Notes under the pieces: generated by a model
What the model saw: only the letters and a program-made list of their open reading frames with translations
Database searches by the model: none
What the model was told of the DNA's origin: nothing
Part shown: piece after piece, positions 34,581 through 43,600 of the stretch
Layout: each line of letters begins with the position of its first letter
Position numbering within the stretch: the first letter of the stretch is position 1
Made by a program: the position numbers and the translations under genes
From: CAYLMG01 sp964493425
Lineage (GTDB): Bacteria > Planctomycetota > Phycisphaerae > Sedimentisphaerales > Anaerobacaceae
NCBI GenBank assembly: GCA_964493425.1
Contig: CAZBMW010000015.1
Span: forward strand, 1-60,066
Reading direction: 5' to 3'
DNA: 60,066 bases

Positions 34581-35720
34581 TTATTCGAGCATTTCAAGGA
34601 CAATTCGGGCCGCATTCCCGGAAGCGTTGCCTTTGAGCGGTTTTGCCAGCTCAATAAGCTCGCCGCTGAGTTTTCCAAGTTTGTTTCTATCTTCCAGGAG
34701 CTGCTCGATGCTTTGCACAATCGGGTCAATGGATGCAAAACAGGGCATAAATTCGGGGACAAGCTCTTTTCTTGCGAGGATATTAACTAAGGATAGATAT
34801 TTTGTTTTTACCAGCCACCTGCCGGCAAGCTGCCACAGAATTCTGCTGGACTGATACATAATCACCATAGGACAGGCTGCTGCTGCGACCTGCAATGTGG
34901 CAGAGCCGCTCGCAGCTATCGAGAAGTCAGCCCATTTTGCTGTTTCGGTTACGCTGCCAATAGTGTACTGACATTCAAAACCTGGAATTTGACCGGCTTT
35001 TAATATTGCCTCTTTTTCTTTATCAACTGCAACGGTCTTAACGATGATATGCGGATATTTGGTCGTCAGGCGAGAGGCGATTTGCTGCATCGGTTGCCAT
35101 AGTGATTTTATTTCAGCCGGACGCGAACCCGGCATAATGGCGATTCTGGCTGTGGCTGGCTCGAAATTATCGTAGCTTTTTATGTGAGTTGTCAGCTCGG
35201 TTTTTAATCCGTCGAACAGAGGATTTGAGACGAAAGTTGTGTCAATGCCTCGTTCTCTGAACCAGTTTTCTTCGAAAGGAAGGATGCAGCAGAGCTTGTC
35301 GCAGTATCGCCTGAGTTTGCCTATACGCCAGGCTGCCCAGGCCCATAACTGAGGTGCTACATAGAACAAGGTTTTGATGCCCATTTTTTTCGCAGCTTTG
35401 GCTACGTGAAAGTTGAAAGCGGGTGAATCGCAGACGATGACAAGGTCGATTTTCTCATCCTTAAAAAAGCGTTTGATCTTGTTTATCAGCCTTAAGTACT
35501 TGCCGACCTTGCTGAAGGCCTTGTAGGTCATAGCCGCCTCGGCAACGGTGGTTTCCAGCAGTTTACAACCGGCGTCGGCCATCTTATCGCCGCCGACTCC
35601 GAAAAATTCAATATTGCCTTGTTTTTGCTGCAGGGCCTCTATTAAAGACGCACAATGAGAGTCGGCGCTGTGTTCAGCGGCGCTTAAAAAGATGCGATAC
35701 TTTTTATTTACCTGTTCCAT
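34581..35720 (-). CDS. lpxB: Lipid-A-disaccharide synthase
   Basis: 379 aa from the ATG at 35720, chosen because the family begins just before KYRIFLSAAEHSADSH; 15 further codons upstream are open but unlike LpxB. The enzyme joins UDP-diacylglucosamine and lipid X into the lipid A disaccharide on the cytoplasmic face of the inner membrane. Segments FFGVGGDKMADAG, VDFLVIVCDSPAFNFHVAK-like, YVAPQLWAWAAWRIGKLRRYCDKLCCILPFEENWF and IMPGSRPAEIKSLW are diagnostic. The usual GE.SGD reads AEHSADSH. Its presence implies a lipopolysaccharide-bearing outer membrane. It is a single gene converging with the permease. Confidence 0.93.
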   Translation of the reverse strand: MEQVNKKYRIFLSAAEHSADSHCASLIEALQQKQGNIEFFGVGGDKMADAGCKLLETTVAEAAMTYKAFSKVGKYLRLINKIKRFFKDEKIDLVIVCDSPAFNFHVAKAAKKMGIKTLFYVAPQLWAWAAWRIGKLRRYCDKLCCILPFEENWFRERGIDTTFVSNPLFDGLKTELTTHIKSYDNFEPATARIAIMPGSRPAEIKSLWQPMQQIASRLTTKYPHIIVKTVAVDKEKEAILKAGQIPGFECQYTIGSVTETAKWADFSIAASGSATLQVAAAACPMVIMYQSSRILWQLAGRWLVKTKYLSLVNILARKELVPEFMPCFASIDPIVQSIEQLLEDRNKLGKLSGELIELAKPLKGNASGNAARIVLEMLE

Positions 35721-35811
35721 AATAAATAAGTTAGTAATAATACCTAAACCGGACAGCAACAGCAACCGCTATTTATCAGGATTGGCTGAAGCGAATTTGT
35801 AGGTTTATAGG

Positions 35812-35839
35812 TTTATATTTTATCGGACGAAAATATAAA
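35812..35839. promoter_or_regulatory. Perfect 10-bp palindrome between lpxB and the ECF sigma gene
   Basis: TTTATATTTT (35812-35821) and AAAATATAAA (35830-35839) flank an eight-base centre, ATCGGACG. Just before it AGGTTTAT is repeated directly. It lies between divergent genes, where no transcript should end, so an operator or promoter element is more likely than a terminator. Confidence 0.45.
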
Positions 35840-35976
35840 AGCCCGGATTAGAAGCTTTGAGGGTATAAATTAGTTTGACCTGAAAGGCTTAATTTGCGAT
35901 GATGTATTTTTGTTTGGTTTTTTACTGATGTCAGGAACTTTTTAGGCTTGTTTTTGTCCAAGACGGGAGAACGCAA

Positions 35977-36609
35977 GTGTCAGAAGCATTGAGTCCGGAT
36001 ATATATGCCTCCAATAGCTCAATCAAAGTAGACGATAGCACGCTTGTTGAGCTGAGTAAACGTAGGGACTCTGCAGCTCTGGAAAAGCTTATTCTTAGGT
36101 ATCAGAACCGCATTTATAACGTTATTTTGAAAATTTGTGCAAATCCTGATGATGCGGCGGAACTTACACAGCAGACGTTTGTCAAAATAATAGAGAATCT
36201 AAAAGATTTTAAGCAGAGAAGCGGCTTTTATACCTGGGCGTTCAGGATAGCTGTTAATCTGACTTTGAGCTACTGCAAAAGAAAGGGTAAAATTGGACTT
36301 TATTCTTTGGATGAACAGGCTCAGGCAAATAATCCGGGAGCCGGGAAGGCGCTGAAGCAGTTTCTTGAGGATGAAGCTTCGCCCGACCCGGCAGCGGTTG
36401 CTCAAAATAAAGAGCTTTGCGAGCTTGTTGTCAGGCAGTTGAGTAAATTGACCGATGAGCACAGGATTGTGCTTATCCTCAGGGATGTCGAAGGAATGGA
36501 GTATAATCAGATAGCCAGGATTCTGGGAGTAGAGCTGGGAACGGTCAAGAGCAGAATAAGCAGGGCAAGAGGCGCTCTAAAGCAGATTTTGGAGGGGTTT
36601 TTGAAATGA
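35977..36609 (+). CDS. ECF-type RNA polymerase sigma factor
   Basis: 210 aa from a GTG preceded by GGGAG at good spacing. Region 2 is seen in ALEKLILRYQNRIYNVILKI, DDAAELTQQTFVKIIENLKDF and FYTWAFRIAVNLTLSYCKRK. Region 4 is a helix-turn-helix, HRIVLILRDVEGMEYNQIARILGVELGTVKSRISRARGAL. Lack of region 3 makes it an extracytoplasmic-function sigma factor. The next gene overlaps it by four bases and encodes a membrane protein typical of an anti-sigma factor. The subgroup and regulon are unknown; a palindrome 140 bases upstream could be involved in autoregulation. Confidence 0.92.
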   Translation: MSEALSPDIYASNSSIKVDDSTLVELSKRRDSAALEKLILRYQNRIYNVILKICANPDDAAELTQQTFVKIIENLKDFKQRSGFYTWAFRIAVNLTLSYCKRKGKIGLYSLDEQAQANNPGAGKALKQFLEDEASPDPAAVAQNKELCELVVRQLSKLTDEHRIVLILRDVEGMEYNQIARILGVELGTVKSRISRARGALKQILEGFLK

Positions 36610-37664
36610 AAGAAGATTCACATATTGACGGATTGCTTAATGGCTATATTGACGGAGTGCTTACGTCCAGGCAGCATACCGAGCTTCAGCGCCTTAAGGC
36701 AAATGACCCGGAGATTGAACAACGGCTGAGTGAGTTGCAGAAATGCAAAATGCTTATCAGCTCACTGCCCGTCGCCGAGGCACCTGCTGATATGCTTGAG
36801 CGGGTAAAGGCATCTTTGCAAACAGAAAGTCCAGTTGAGGCTGAGCAGCCTGTCAGCGATAATCACCTCGGAGCTAGGCAGTTGATGTATCGCAGGGTTC
36901 TTGCGGCTGCTGCTATGATTGTTTTGGTAGCGGCACTGACTATTATTGTTTATTCCATTGTAGCACCGCCGAAAACAACTGATAGTTTCATTGCACGTGA
37001 TAGTAAAGCAGATTTGGTGGGAGATGAACAGCCGGGCCCTCAGGAAATTCTTACAGCTGACTCAGGCGCAACCGCCTCGAAGGCTTCAGCGGGGATTGAA
37101 AATCAGCGGACGACGGCAGGGCTTACTCCTGCTGCGAACCTGTTCAGCGCTACTCTTGAGCTGAAGACAAGTAAATTGCTTGCTGCGGATGTAGCTGTTA
37201 AAAAGGTGCTTGAAAAAAATGGTGCCGGAGATTTTGTTACTCTGCCGAGCGAAGCCGATGAGTATGCGTATTCTTTGGATTGTGGAGTACCAGAACTTAA
37301 TGCAGTTTTAAGCGGTCTCGAGAACATATGGACTGACTTTTCATCAGCTACGTTAATTTTTGATACTGCACAGACTGAGCAGCCTGTAGTTATTGATGAG
37401 ATTACGACGTGGCAAATCGCTGAAATTGCCGCCCAATACAATCCCCAAAGGCGCCTCAAAGCGGCTCAATATTATGCCGTGATGAATAATGCTCAGCAAT
37501 TCTTGCCGCAGCGGCAGGCGTTTAATGTCAGCGATGAGGATGTTCTCGATTTGGTTGATATGCCTAAACCCAAACCCGTGCTGACTAAGGATGAGGCAGC
37601 TTCACAGGATTTTGCTGAAAGGCAGCAGCAGGTTAACCTGATAGTTTTATTAAAATCCGAATAA
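36606..37664 (+). CDS. Membrane anti-sigma factor
   Basis: 352 aa. The N-terminal 80 residues are helical and cytoplasmic (HIDGLLNGYIDGVLTSRQHTELQRLK), as in anti-sigma domains. They lack the HxxxCxxC zinc motif of ZAS proteins; the only nearby Cys is a single one in LQKCKML. One transmembrane helix follows at about residues 98-120 (VLAAAAMIVLVAALTIIVYSIV), then a 230-residue periplasmic part rich in Ala, Ser and Thr. The ATGA overlap with the sigma gene shows translational coupling. It would hold the sigma factor at the membrane until an envelope signal arrives. The periplasmic domain matches nothing I recognise. Confidence 0.75.
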   Translation: MKEDSHIDGLLNGYIDGVLTSRQHTELQRLKANDPEIEQRLSELQKCKMLISSLPVAEAPADMLERVKASLQTESPVEAEQPVSDNHLGARQLMYRRVLAAAAMIVLVAALTIIVYSIVAPPKTTDSFIARDSKADLVGDEQPGPQEILTADSGATASKASAGIENQRTTAGLTPAANLFSATLELKTSKLLAADVAVKKVLEKNGAGDFVTLPSEADEYAYSLDCGVPELNAVLSGLENIWTDFSSATLIFDTAQTEQPVVIDEITTWQIAEIAAQYNPQRRLKAAQYYAVMNNAQQFLPQRQAFNVSDEDVLDLVDMPKPKPVLTKDEAASQDFAERQQQVNLIVLLKSE

Positions 37665-37700
37665 GGGATTATTATTTCGGAATGGGAGCCGTAAAAGGCG

Positions 37701-38240
37701 ATGCTTGATGTGCAGAATTGTTGTCTGGTTGTCGTTGATGTGCAGGGTCGGCTTGCCGAGCTTATGTATGAAAGGGATGTTTTATTTAAGAACATTCAGA
37801 TTCTTATCAAAGCTGCAAATCTCCTGTCTATCCCCGTTTTATGGACTCAGCAGCAACCCCAATCCATAGGTGAAACTATCCCGCAGATTAGCGAGCTCTT
37901 GACGGATAATGAGCCGATTAACAAGGCCTGTTTTAGCTGCTGCGGACTGGAGGAGTTCAACGATAAAATTAATGCTCTCGGTCGTAAACAGGTTTTGCTT
38001 TGCGGAATAGAAGCCCACGTCTGCATTTATCAGACTGCAATAGAGCTTATCGCTTCAGGCAAAGAAGTGCACGTGATTGCAGATGCTGTCTCTTCGAGAA
38101 CTAAGGGGAACAAGGCAATTGCCATACAGCGAATGACCGCCGAAGGTGCAAAAATAAGTTCGACTGAGATGGCTGTTTTTGAACTTCTTAAAACCTCAGA
38201 ACATCCTCAGTTCAAGCAGGTTATTCAACTTGTAAAATAG
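37701..38240 (+). CDS. Isochorismatase-family cysteine hydrolase
   Basis: 179 aa. The fold shows in CCLVVVDVQGRLAELM (catalytic Asp in VDVQG), the Lys in INKACFSCCG and the nucleophile Cys in LLCGIEAHVCIYQTAIELI near residue 110, giving the Asp-Lys-Cys triad of the YcaC/isochorismatase-like hydrolases. Such enzymes hydrolyse small amides or vinyl ethers; true isochorismatase activity is not implied. It lies 36 bases after the anti-sigma gene on the same strand and may be read from the same message. Substrate unknown. Confidence 0.88.
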   Translation: MLDVQNCCLVVVDVQGRLAELMYERDVLFKNIQILIKAANLLSIPVLWTQQQPQSIGETIPQISELLTDNEPINKACFSCCGLEEFNDKINALGRKQVLLCGIEAHVCIYQTAIELIASGKEVHVIADAVSSRTKGNKAIAIQRMTAEGAKISSTEMAVFELLKTSEHPQFKQVIQLVK

Positions 38241-38355
38241 TTTTTCTTATTTGCTTTTTTCAATTATCTTTCATCGGCTAACAGCTTGTCTTTATGCCGG
38301 TCTCTTTTTACAATCCTTGTTTTTCCGAGTGCAAAGGTTTAAGAGAGATAAACAG

Positions 38356-39510
38356 ATGACTGATTTTGACGAAATTATCGACAGGCGCAGCACAGGCTCG
38401 CTTAAGTGGGATAGATACAAAGACGCAGATATTATTCCTATGTGGGTTGCCGATATGGATTTTCGAGCACCTGAACCGGTCAGGAGAGCCTTGCAAAAGC
38501 GCATCGAGCACGGTGTTTACGGCTATTCGGTGCCGACAGAAAAGCTCAATCAAACGGTTTTAAACAGATTAAAAAAACTATACGACTGGCGGATCGAATC
38601 TTCCTGGATAGTCTGGCTGCCCGGAATTGTAGAGGGGCTGAATGTTGTTTCAAGATATGTTCAAGAAGATGAAGAGCTGATAATCTTTGTGCCTGCTTAT
38701 CCACCTTTTCTCGATGCGCCGGCTTACGCGAACAGAAAGCTTAGAACCGCCCCTTTGCTTTTTGAAAACGGCAGGTACAGCCTTGACCTGAAAGGATTTG
38801 AAAAGTCGATTTCTCCTCAGACAAGGCTTTTTATCCTGTGCAATCCTCACAATCCGGCTGGTAAAGTCTTCGACAGAGATGAATTGCAAGCCGTTGCGGA
38901 TATCTGTCTGAAAAATGATATTATAATATGTTCCGACGAAGTGCATTGTGAGCTTATTTTGTGTGACAAAAAGCATATACCTATTGCGACACTGAGCAAA
39001 GAAATTCAGGACAGAACGATAACTTTGATGTCACCTGCAAAGACATTCAATCTTGCCGGACTTAATTGCGGTTTTGCCGTTATACCTAATCAAAGTATAA
39101 GAAAGCGGTTTATTAATATTATGCGAGGCATTGCTCCACCCTGCATCAATGCACTGGGTTTCACCGCTGCTCAGGCTGCGTACAGCGAATGCGAGCAGTG
39201 GAGGAGCTCTTTGCTTAAGTACCTGGCCGAAAACAAAAATATCGTTTATGATTTTGTCAATAACCGGATTCCGCTTCTTTCAATGGCTGACGTAGAGGCG
39301 ACATATCTGGCCTGGGTTGATGCCAGAGGGCTAAATGTCCCCGACCCAGCCTCGTTTTTTGAGCAGGCAGGAGTCGGTTTATCTGATGGTAGAGAGTTCG
39401 CCGAAGAAGGTTTCGTCAGGCTGAATTTCGGATGTCCCCGAAAGGTACTGCTGCAGGGCCTTGAAAGAATGAAATCTGCAGTTATAAAAAATATTACCTC
39501 GTCCGGATGA
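38356..39510 (+). CDS. PatB/MalY-type aminotransferase, cystathionine beta-lyase-like
   Basis: 384 aa from the ATG at 38356, with GAGAG upstream; the open frame extends 35 codons further, but that part is hydrophobic noise. The start DFDEIIDRRSTGSLKWDRY..ADIIPMWVADMDFRAP is the signature of PatB/MalY C-S lyases. The PLP lysine is in LMSPAKTFNLAGLNCGF near residue 228, preceded by LCNPHNPAGKVF and SDEVHCEL. They cleave cystathionine or cysteine conjugates to pyruvate, ammonia and a thiol, and MalY also acts as a regulator in E. coli. No methionine genes are adjacent. Confidence 0.9.
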   Translation: MTDFDEIIDRRSTGSLKWDRYKDADIIPMWVADMDFRAPEPVRRALQKRIEHGVYGYSVPTEKLNQTVLNRLKKLYDWRIESSWIVWLPGIVEGLNVVSRYVQEDEELIIFVPAYPPFLDAPAYANRKLRTAPLLFENGRYSLDLKGFEKSISPQTRLFILCNPHNPAGKVFDRDELQAVADICLKNDIIICSDEVHCELILCDKKHIPIATLSKEIQDRTITLMSPAKTFNLAGLNCGFAVIPNQSIRKRFINIMRGIAPPCINALGFTAAQAAYSECEQWRSSLLKYLAENKNIVYDFVNNRIPLLSMADVEATYLAWVDARGLNVPDPASFFEQAGVGLSDGREFAEEGFVRLNFGCPRKVLLQGLERMKSAVIKNITSSG

Positions 39511-39513
39511 GTT

Positions 39514-39837
39514 TTACTTTTTGGCTTTGGGCGGTTTTTTTATTTCTGCCTTGGTGCCTGCAGCGGATTTTTCCTGTTCTTTTTTGCTTTCGGATTTGCT
39601 TTTTGTTTTCTCAGGTGAGCTTTTTTCTTCTTTCTCAGCCTTTTTGTAGCTTTCGCTTCTATAGTCGGTTTGGTAAAAGCCGTTGCCTTTGAAAATTACA
39701 CCTGCGCCGCTCCCAATCAGCCTTTTTAAGCTCGGCTTTTTGCAGGTAGGGCATTTGCGCAGCGGAGGAGAGGTAATACTCTGAAACTTCTCGAATTCAT
39801 AGCCGCAATTTTCACACTTGTACTCATAAGTCGGCAT
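39514..39837 (-). CDS. FmdB-family zinc ribbon protein
   Basis: 107 aa from the ATG at 39837, two bases after the grpE stop. It begins with the diagnostic MPTYEYKCENCGYEFEKFQS, continues with a second pair in KCPTCKKPSLKRLIGSG, and then FKGNGFYQTDYR. This CxxC...CxxC ribbon is the FmdB/CxxC_CXXC_SSSS family, originally named as a putative regulator of formamidase genes; its general role is unclear. The last 45 residues are a lysine/glutamate/serine-rich tail. It closes the chaperone operon. Confidence 0.88.
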   Translation of the reverse strand: MPTYEYKCENCGYEFEKFQSITSPPLRKCPTCKKPSLKRLIGSGAGVIFKGNGFYQTDYRSESYKKAEKEEKSSPEKTKSKSESKKEQEKSAAGTKAEIKKPPKAKK

Positions 39838-39838
39838 T

Positions 39839-40405
39839 TTATTGCTCCGAATCAGTTTCAATATCCGCCTCGATTGATTGCTGCTCGTCTTCTTTCTCTT
39901 CAGTTTTTTCTGAGGGCAGTTGATTAACAACAACTTTGCTCGGCCGGATAACTTTGCCGTTCAGTTTGTATCCGGTTTGAAATTCTTCGAGCACTATGTG
40001 GTTTTCCTTGTCCGGCTCTTCTTTTTGCATCATTGCCTGGTGAAGGGCAGGGTCAAATTTTTCGCCCACAGCTTTTATCTGTTCTACATTGTGTGATTTA
40101 AGAATGTCGAGTATCTGGTCATATACTATCTGAACGCCTTTGATAAGCACGTCGGTATTGTCGGCCGAGCTGGCGTTTTGCAGAGTATGCTCGAAATTGT
40201 CCATCGCAGGCAGAAGTGATTTTATTATCTTTTCCTTCTCGTAGCTCACGGTGTCGGCAATTTGTTTGAGAACGCGTTTTTGAAAATTTGCGTAATCGGC
40301 GCTGACTCGCTGCAGTTTCTCAAAAAGCTCATCTTTCTGCCGCACCAGCTCCTCAGCTAGTTTTGCATCGGCTGGTTTTGCTTCTTTCTCTTTTTTGTGT
40401 TTCAT
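39839..40405 (-). CDS. grpE: GrpE nucleotide exchange factor
   Basis: 188 aa. A charged N-terminus and a long coiled coil (residues about 12-60, ELVRQKDELFEKLQRVSADYANFQKRVLKQ) are followed by the DnaK-contacting head, LLPAMDNFEHTLQNA, VYDQILDILKSHNVEQI and FDPALHQAMM, then GYKLNGKVIRPSKVVV. GrpE releases ADP from DnaK. The acidic tail (EEKEDEQQSIEADIETDSEQ-type) is unusual but disordered. It overlaps dnaJ by four bases. dnaK is not in this window, so the DnaK system is split between loci. Confidence 0.95.
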   Translation of the reverse strand: MKHKKEKEAKPADAKLAEELVRQKDELFEKLQRVSADYANFQKRVLKQIADTVSYEKEKIIKSLLPAMDNFEHTLQNASSADNTDVLIKGVQIVYDQILDILKSHNVEQIKAVGEKFDPALHQAMMQKEEPDKENHIVLEEFQTGYKLNGKVIRPSKVVVNQLPSEKTEEKEDEQQSIEADIETDSEQ

Positions 40406-41547
40406 CTGTTGCTACCAAAATATCTTTTCAATCTTTCAACAAAACTCTTGGCTTTTGGAAAAATGCTGTTATTTTCTGTTTTTGCAAATTCTCTCAATAG
40501 CTCTTGCTGTTTTGAATTTAACCTGACCGGAGTCTCTATTACAACCTGTACCATCTCGTCGCCTTTGCGTCCTGTTCGCAAATCCGGCAGACCTTCGGCC
40601 TTAATCCTGAAGACACTGCCGTATTGTGTCCCTGCGGGTATCTTGAGCTGTCTGGTACCGTTAAGGCTGGGCACGTCAATCGTCGCTCCGAGGGCAGCCT
40701 GTGTAAAGCTCAGCGGCACCACGGTAATTAAATTGTTGCCGTCGCGCTCGAAAAATTCATGAGGTTTTATTCTTACATAGCAGTATAAATCGCCTCTCGG
40801 CCCGCCGTTTCTGCCCGGTTCGCCTTCGTTTGCGATTCTGACCGACTGGCCTTCGTGAACGCCCGCCGGTATTTTGACTGAGACCTCTCTTTTTTTGGGT
40901 ACTCGTCCCGTGCCCCGGCATTTTTTGCACGGATTGGTGATAACCTCACCTGTGCCCCTGCACCGCCTGCACGTGGATATCATCTGAAAAAAGCCTCCGC
41001 CTTTGGCTACCTGTCCTGTACCGCCGCAGGCGGGACATTTTCCGGGCTTGCTGCCCTTTGCACTGCCGCCGCCATTGCATTCGCCGCATATATCCTGGCG
41101 CGTAAATTCAATGGTTTTTTCGGTTCCTCTTGCGACCTCGTCGAGTGACAGCAAAACCGAAGTTTCAAGGTCATAGCCGCGGCTCGGCCCCCTGTGAGCG
41201 GCGCTTCTTCGGCCTCCCATTCCAAATATGTCACCGAAACCACCGAAGCCACCCAGTATATCCTCGAAAATGCTGCTGATGTCCTGCCATCGCATATGGC
41301 TGTAATCACGCATCCCCATCCCGCGAAGTCCTTCGTGTCCGAACTGGTCGTATCTCTGGCGCTTTTCAGAGTCACTGAGAACTTCATAGGCCTCGGCACA
41401 TTCTTTGAATTTGGCTTCGGCCTCTTTGTCACCGGGATTTTTATCAGGGTGATATTTCATCGCCATCCGGCGATATGCGCGTTTTATATCGTCGGCTGAT
41501 GCATTCTTGCCGACTCCCAAAACTTCGTAGTAATCACGTTTTGCCAT
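40402..41547 (-). CDS. dnaJ: Chaperone DnaJ
   Basis: 381 aa, full length. The J domain at residues 1-70 has the HPD tripeptide in MAMKYHPDKNPGD. A Gly/Phe-rich segment follows (GGFGGFGDIFGMGG). The zinc region holds four repeats: CGECNGGG, CPACGGTG, CRRCRGTG and CKKCRGTG. The C-terminal substrate-binding part has VKIPAGVHEGQSVRI and LYCYVRIKPHEFFERDGNNL. It stimulates DnaK ATPase and delivers clients. It sits between groEL1 and grpE in the minus-strand chaperone operon. Confidence 0.97.
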   Translation of the reverse strand: MAKRDYYEVLGVGKNASADDIKRAYRRMAMKYHPDKNPGDKEAEAKFKECAEAYEVLSDSEKRQRYDQFGHEGLRGMGMRDYSHMRWQDISSIFEDILGGFGGFGDIFGMGGRRSAAHRGPSRGYDLETSVLLSLDEVARGTEKTIEFTRQDICGECNGGGSAKGSKPGKCPACGGTGQVAKGGGFFQMISTCRRCRGTGEVITNPCKKCRGTGRVPKKREVSVKIPAGVHEGQSVRIANEGEPGRNGGPRGDLYCYVRIKPHEFFERDGNNLITVVPLSFTQAALGATIDVPSLNGTRQLKIPAGTQYGSVFRIKAEGLPDLRTGRKGDEMVQVVIETPVRLNSKQQELLREFAKTENNSIFPKAKSFVERLKRYFGSNR

Positions 41548-41602
41548 TTTTTGTTATGGTTCGTTCTGTTGTACTAAATTCTGCAGGGCGAATTATGCAA
41601 TC

Positions 41603-43231
41603 TTATCTTACCGAGCCTGCAATCGGTTCCTTGTCTTTGTCTTCGTCTTTTAAATCGGTTATTAGAACGTTAGTCGTTAGCATAAGTCCCGCCACGGAAG
41701 CTGCCGTCTCTATCGCGGTCCTCGCCACCTTTGCAGGGTCGATTATGCCGGCCTTGAACATATCAACGAATTCAGCCTTGTTTGCGTCGTAACCGGTATT
41801 TTTTTCTTTTTGAAGCTTTTCGAGAAGTTGAGCCGTTACCACGTCACCGCTCTGACCGCAATTGTTAACAATCTGCTCTGTCGGTGCCGTAAGGGCCTTT
41901 TTAATAATATCGAAGCCAATCTTCTCGTCACCTTTTGCCTTTGCTCTCGCTTTATCAATCTGCTGCATGGCTCGCAAAAAGATAACACCGCCGCCCGGAA
42001 CAACACCCTCCTCGGTGGCTGCTCTTGTCGCGTGTAGCGCGTCTTCGAGCAGGTCCTTTCGTTCTTTCATCTCGGTTTCGGTTGCAGCACCCGCCTTGAT
42101 TACCGCAACGCCGCCGGTAAGCTTCGCCAGTCTTTCCTGAAGCTTCTCTTTGTCATAATCGCTGGTTGATTTTTCTATCTGTTTGCGAATCTGCTCACAC
42201 CTGTCATCGATATCTTTTTTCTTGCCGGCACCTTCAATGATTGTGGTGGTGTCCTTGTCGATAACAACTTTTTTGGCCTGACCGAGCTGTGAGAGTTCGA
42301 CGCTTTCGAGCTTTATTCCTAAATCTTCTGTCAGTACCGTTCCGCCTGTCAGTGTTGCGATATCAGCGAGCATGGCTTTTCTGCGGTCACCGAAGCCCGG
42401 TGCCTTGACCGCGCAGACCTTCAAAATACCTTGAAGCCGGTTAATAACCAGTGCGGCGAGAGCCTCACCCTCAACGTCTTCGGCGACTATTACCAATGGC
42501 TTGGCGACCTGAGCAATCTTTTCGAGAAGCGGAATAATCTCCCGAACATTCGATAATTTCTTTTCGTGAAGCAGGATATAAGCATCCTCGAAAATCGCAT
42601 CCATCGAAGCTGTGCTGGTAATAAAGTACGGCGAGATATACCCTCTGTCGAACTGCATACCTTCGACGACATTCATTTCATTTTCCATTCCCTTGCCCTC
42701 CTCGACCTCGATGACACCCTCTTTGCCGACCTTGTCAATCGCTTCTGCAAGAATCTCACCGACCTTCTCGTCGCCGTTGGCGCTTATAGTGGCAACCTTG
42801 GCGATATCGGGGTGTCCTTTGACCGGCACAGAAGCGTCTTTTATAAAGTCAGAGACGACTGCAGCCGCATTGTTTATGCCCCGCTGAAGTGAAATCGGAT
42901 TTGCACCTGCTGTCAGATGTTTCACACCTTCTGTATATATCGCCTCTGCCAGCACTGTGGCGGTTGTTGTACCGTCACCGACGGCATCACCGGTTTTGCT
43001 GGCTACCTCGTTAATCATCTTTGCACCCATATTTTTGAATGGTTCCGGCAGCTCTATTTCCTTGCTTACGGTTACGCCGTCCTTTGTAACTTTTGGTGAG
43101 CCCCAGCTCTTGTGCAGTATTACATTTTTACCGGTCGGCCCGAGTGTAACCTTGACAGCAGCCGCCAGCTGGCTCAGGCCGTCTTTAAGCTGTGCACGTG
43201 CATCATTATCAAACATTAATTGCTTTGCCAT
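41603..43231 (-). CDS. groEL: Chaperonin GroEL, copy 1 (no GGM tail)
   Basis: 542 aa chaperonin of normal length. It starts AKQLMFDNDARAQLKDG and shows the ATP-site motifs KVTLGPTGKNVIL, KDGVTVSKEIELP and GDGTTTATVLAEAI, the apical EDVEGEALAALVINRL and KAPGFGDRRKAML, and VPGGGVIFLRA. The tail ends in DKDKEPIAGSVR without the flexible Gly-Gly-Met repeat found in standard GroEL. It lies downstream of groES, while the second copy lies upstream. It probably serves a subset of clients, as divided roles are known for duplicated GroELs in other bacteria, but this is inference. Confidence 0.95.
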   Translation of the reverse strand: MAKQLMFDNDARAQLKDGLSQLAAAVKVTLGPTGKNVILHKSWGSPKVTKDGVTVSKEIELPEPFKNMGAKMINEVASKTGDAVGDGTTTATVLAEAIYTEGVKHLTAGANPISLQRGINNAAAVVSDFIKDASVPVKGHPDIAKVATISANGDEKVGEILAEAIDKVGKEGVIEVEEGKGMENEMNVVEGMQFDRGYISPYFITSTASMDAIFEDAYILLHEKKLSNVREIIPLLEKIAQVAKPLVIVAEDVEGEALAALVINRLQGILKVCAVKAPGFGDRRKAMLADIATLTGGTVLTEDLGIKLESVELSQLGQAKKVVIDKDTTTIIEGAGKKKDIDDRCEQIRKQIEKSTSDYDKEKLQERLAKLTGGVAVIKAGAATETEMKERKDLLEDALHATRAATEEGVVPGGGVIFLRAMQQIDKARAKAKGDEKIGFDIIKKALTAPTEQIVNNCGQSGDVVTAQLLEKLQKEKNTGYDANKAEFVDMFKAGIIDPAKVARTAIETAASVAGLMLTTNVLITDLKDEDKDKEPIAGSVR

Positions 43232-43287
43232 TTCTGTTACCTCTTCAAATCCTTAAATTTTCAGTCGAAACTGTTTTTCGCTTCTGT

Positions 43288-43578
43288 TTATTTTTCCACT
43301 ATCCCGAGAATGTCACGCTCTTTCAGGATTACATATTTTTCTCCGTCCATCTCGATGTCGCTGCCGAGGTACTTAGGGTAAATCACCTCGTCGTTTTTCT
43401 TGATATGCATAGGGCTTCGCTTGCCGTTATCGAGCATCCTGCCGGGCCCCGTGGCAATGACCTTTCCTGTCTGCGGTTTTTCTTTTGCCGTGTCCGGCAG
43501 AAAGATGCCACCGGCTGTTTTTTCCTGAGCTTCTGTCGGTTTTATAACAACACCGTCATCCAATGGTCTCAGCTTCAT
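43288..43578 (-). CDS. groES: Co-chaperonin GroES
   Basis: 96 aa, the standard length. MKLRPLDDGVVIKPTEAQEKTAGGIFLPD contains the mobile loop (EKTAGGIFLPD) that docks onto GroEL. GKVIATGPGRMLDNGK and DEVIYPKYLGSDIEMDGEKYVIL complete the beta barrel. AAGGAG stands seven bases before the ATG. The gene lies between the two groEL copies and could serve both. Confidence 0.96.
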   Translation of the reverse strand: MKLRPLDDGVVIKPTEAQEKTAGGIFLPDTAKEKPQTGKVIATGPGRMLDNGKRSPMHIKKNDEVIYPKYLGSDIEMDGEKYVILKERDILGIVEK

Positions 43579-43600
43579 ATTAGCTTCTCCTTATAAATTT

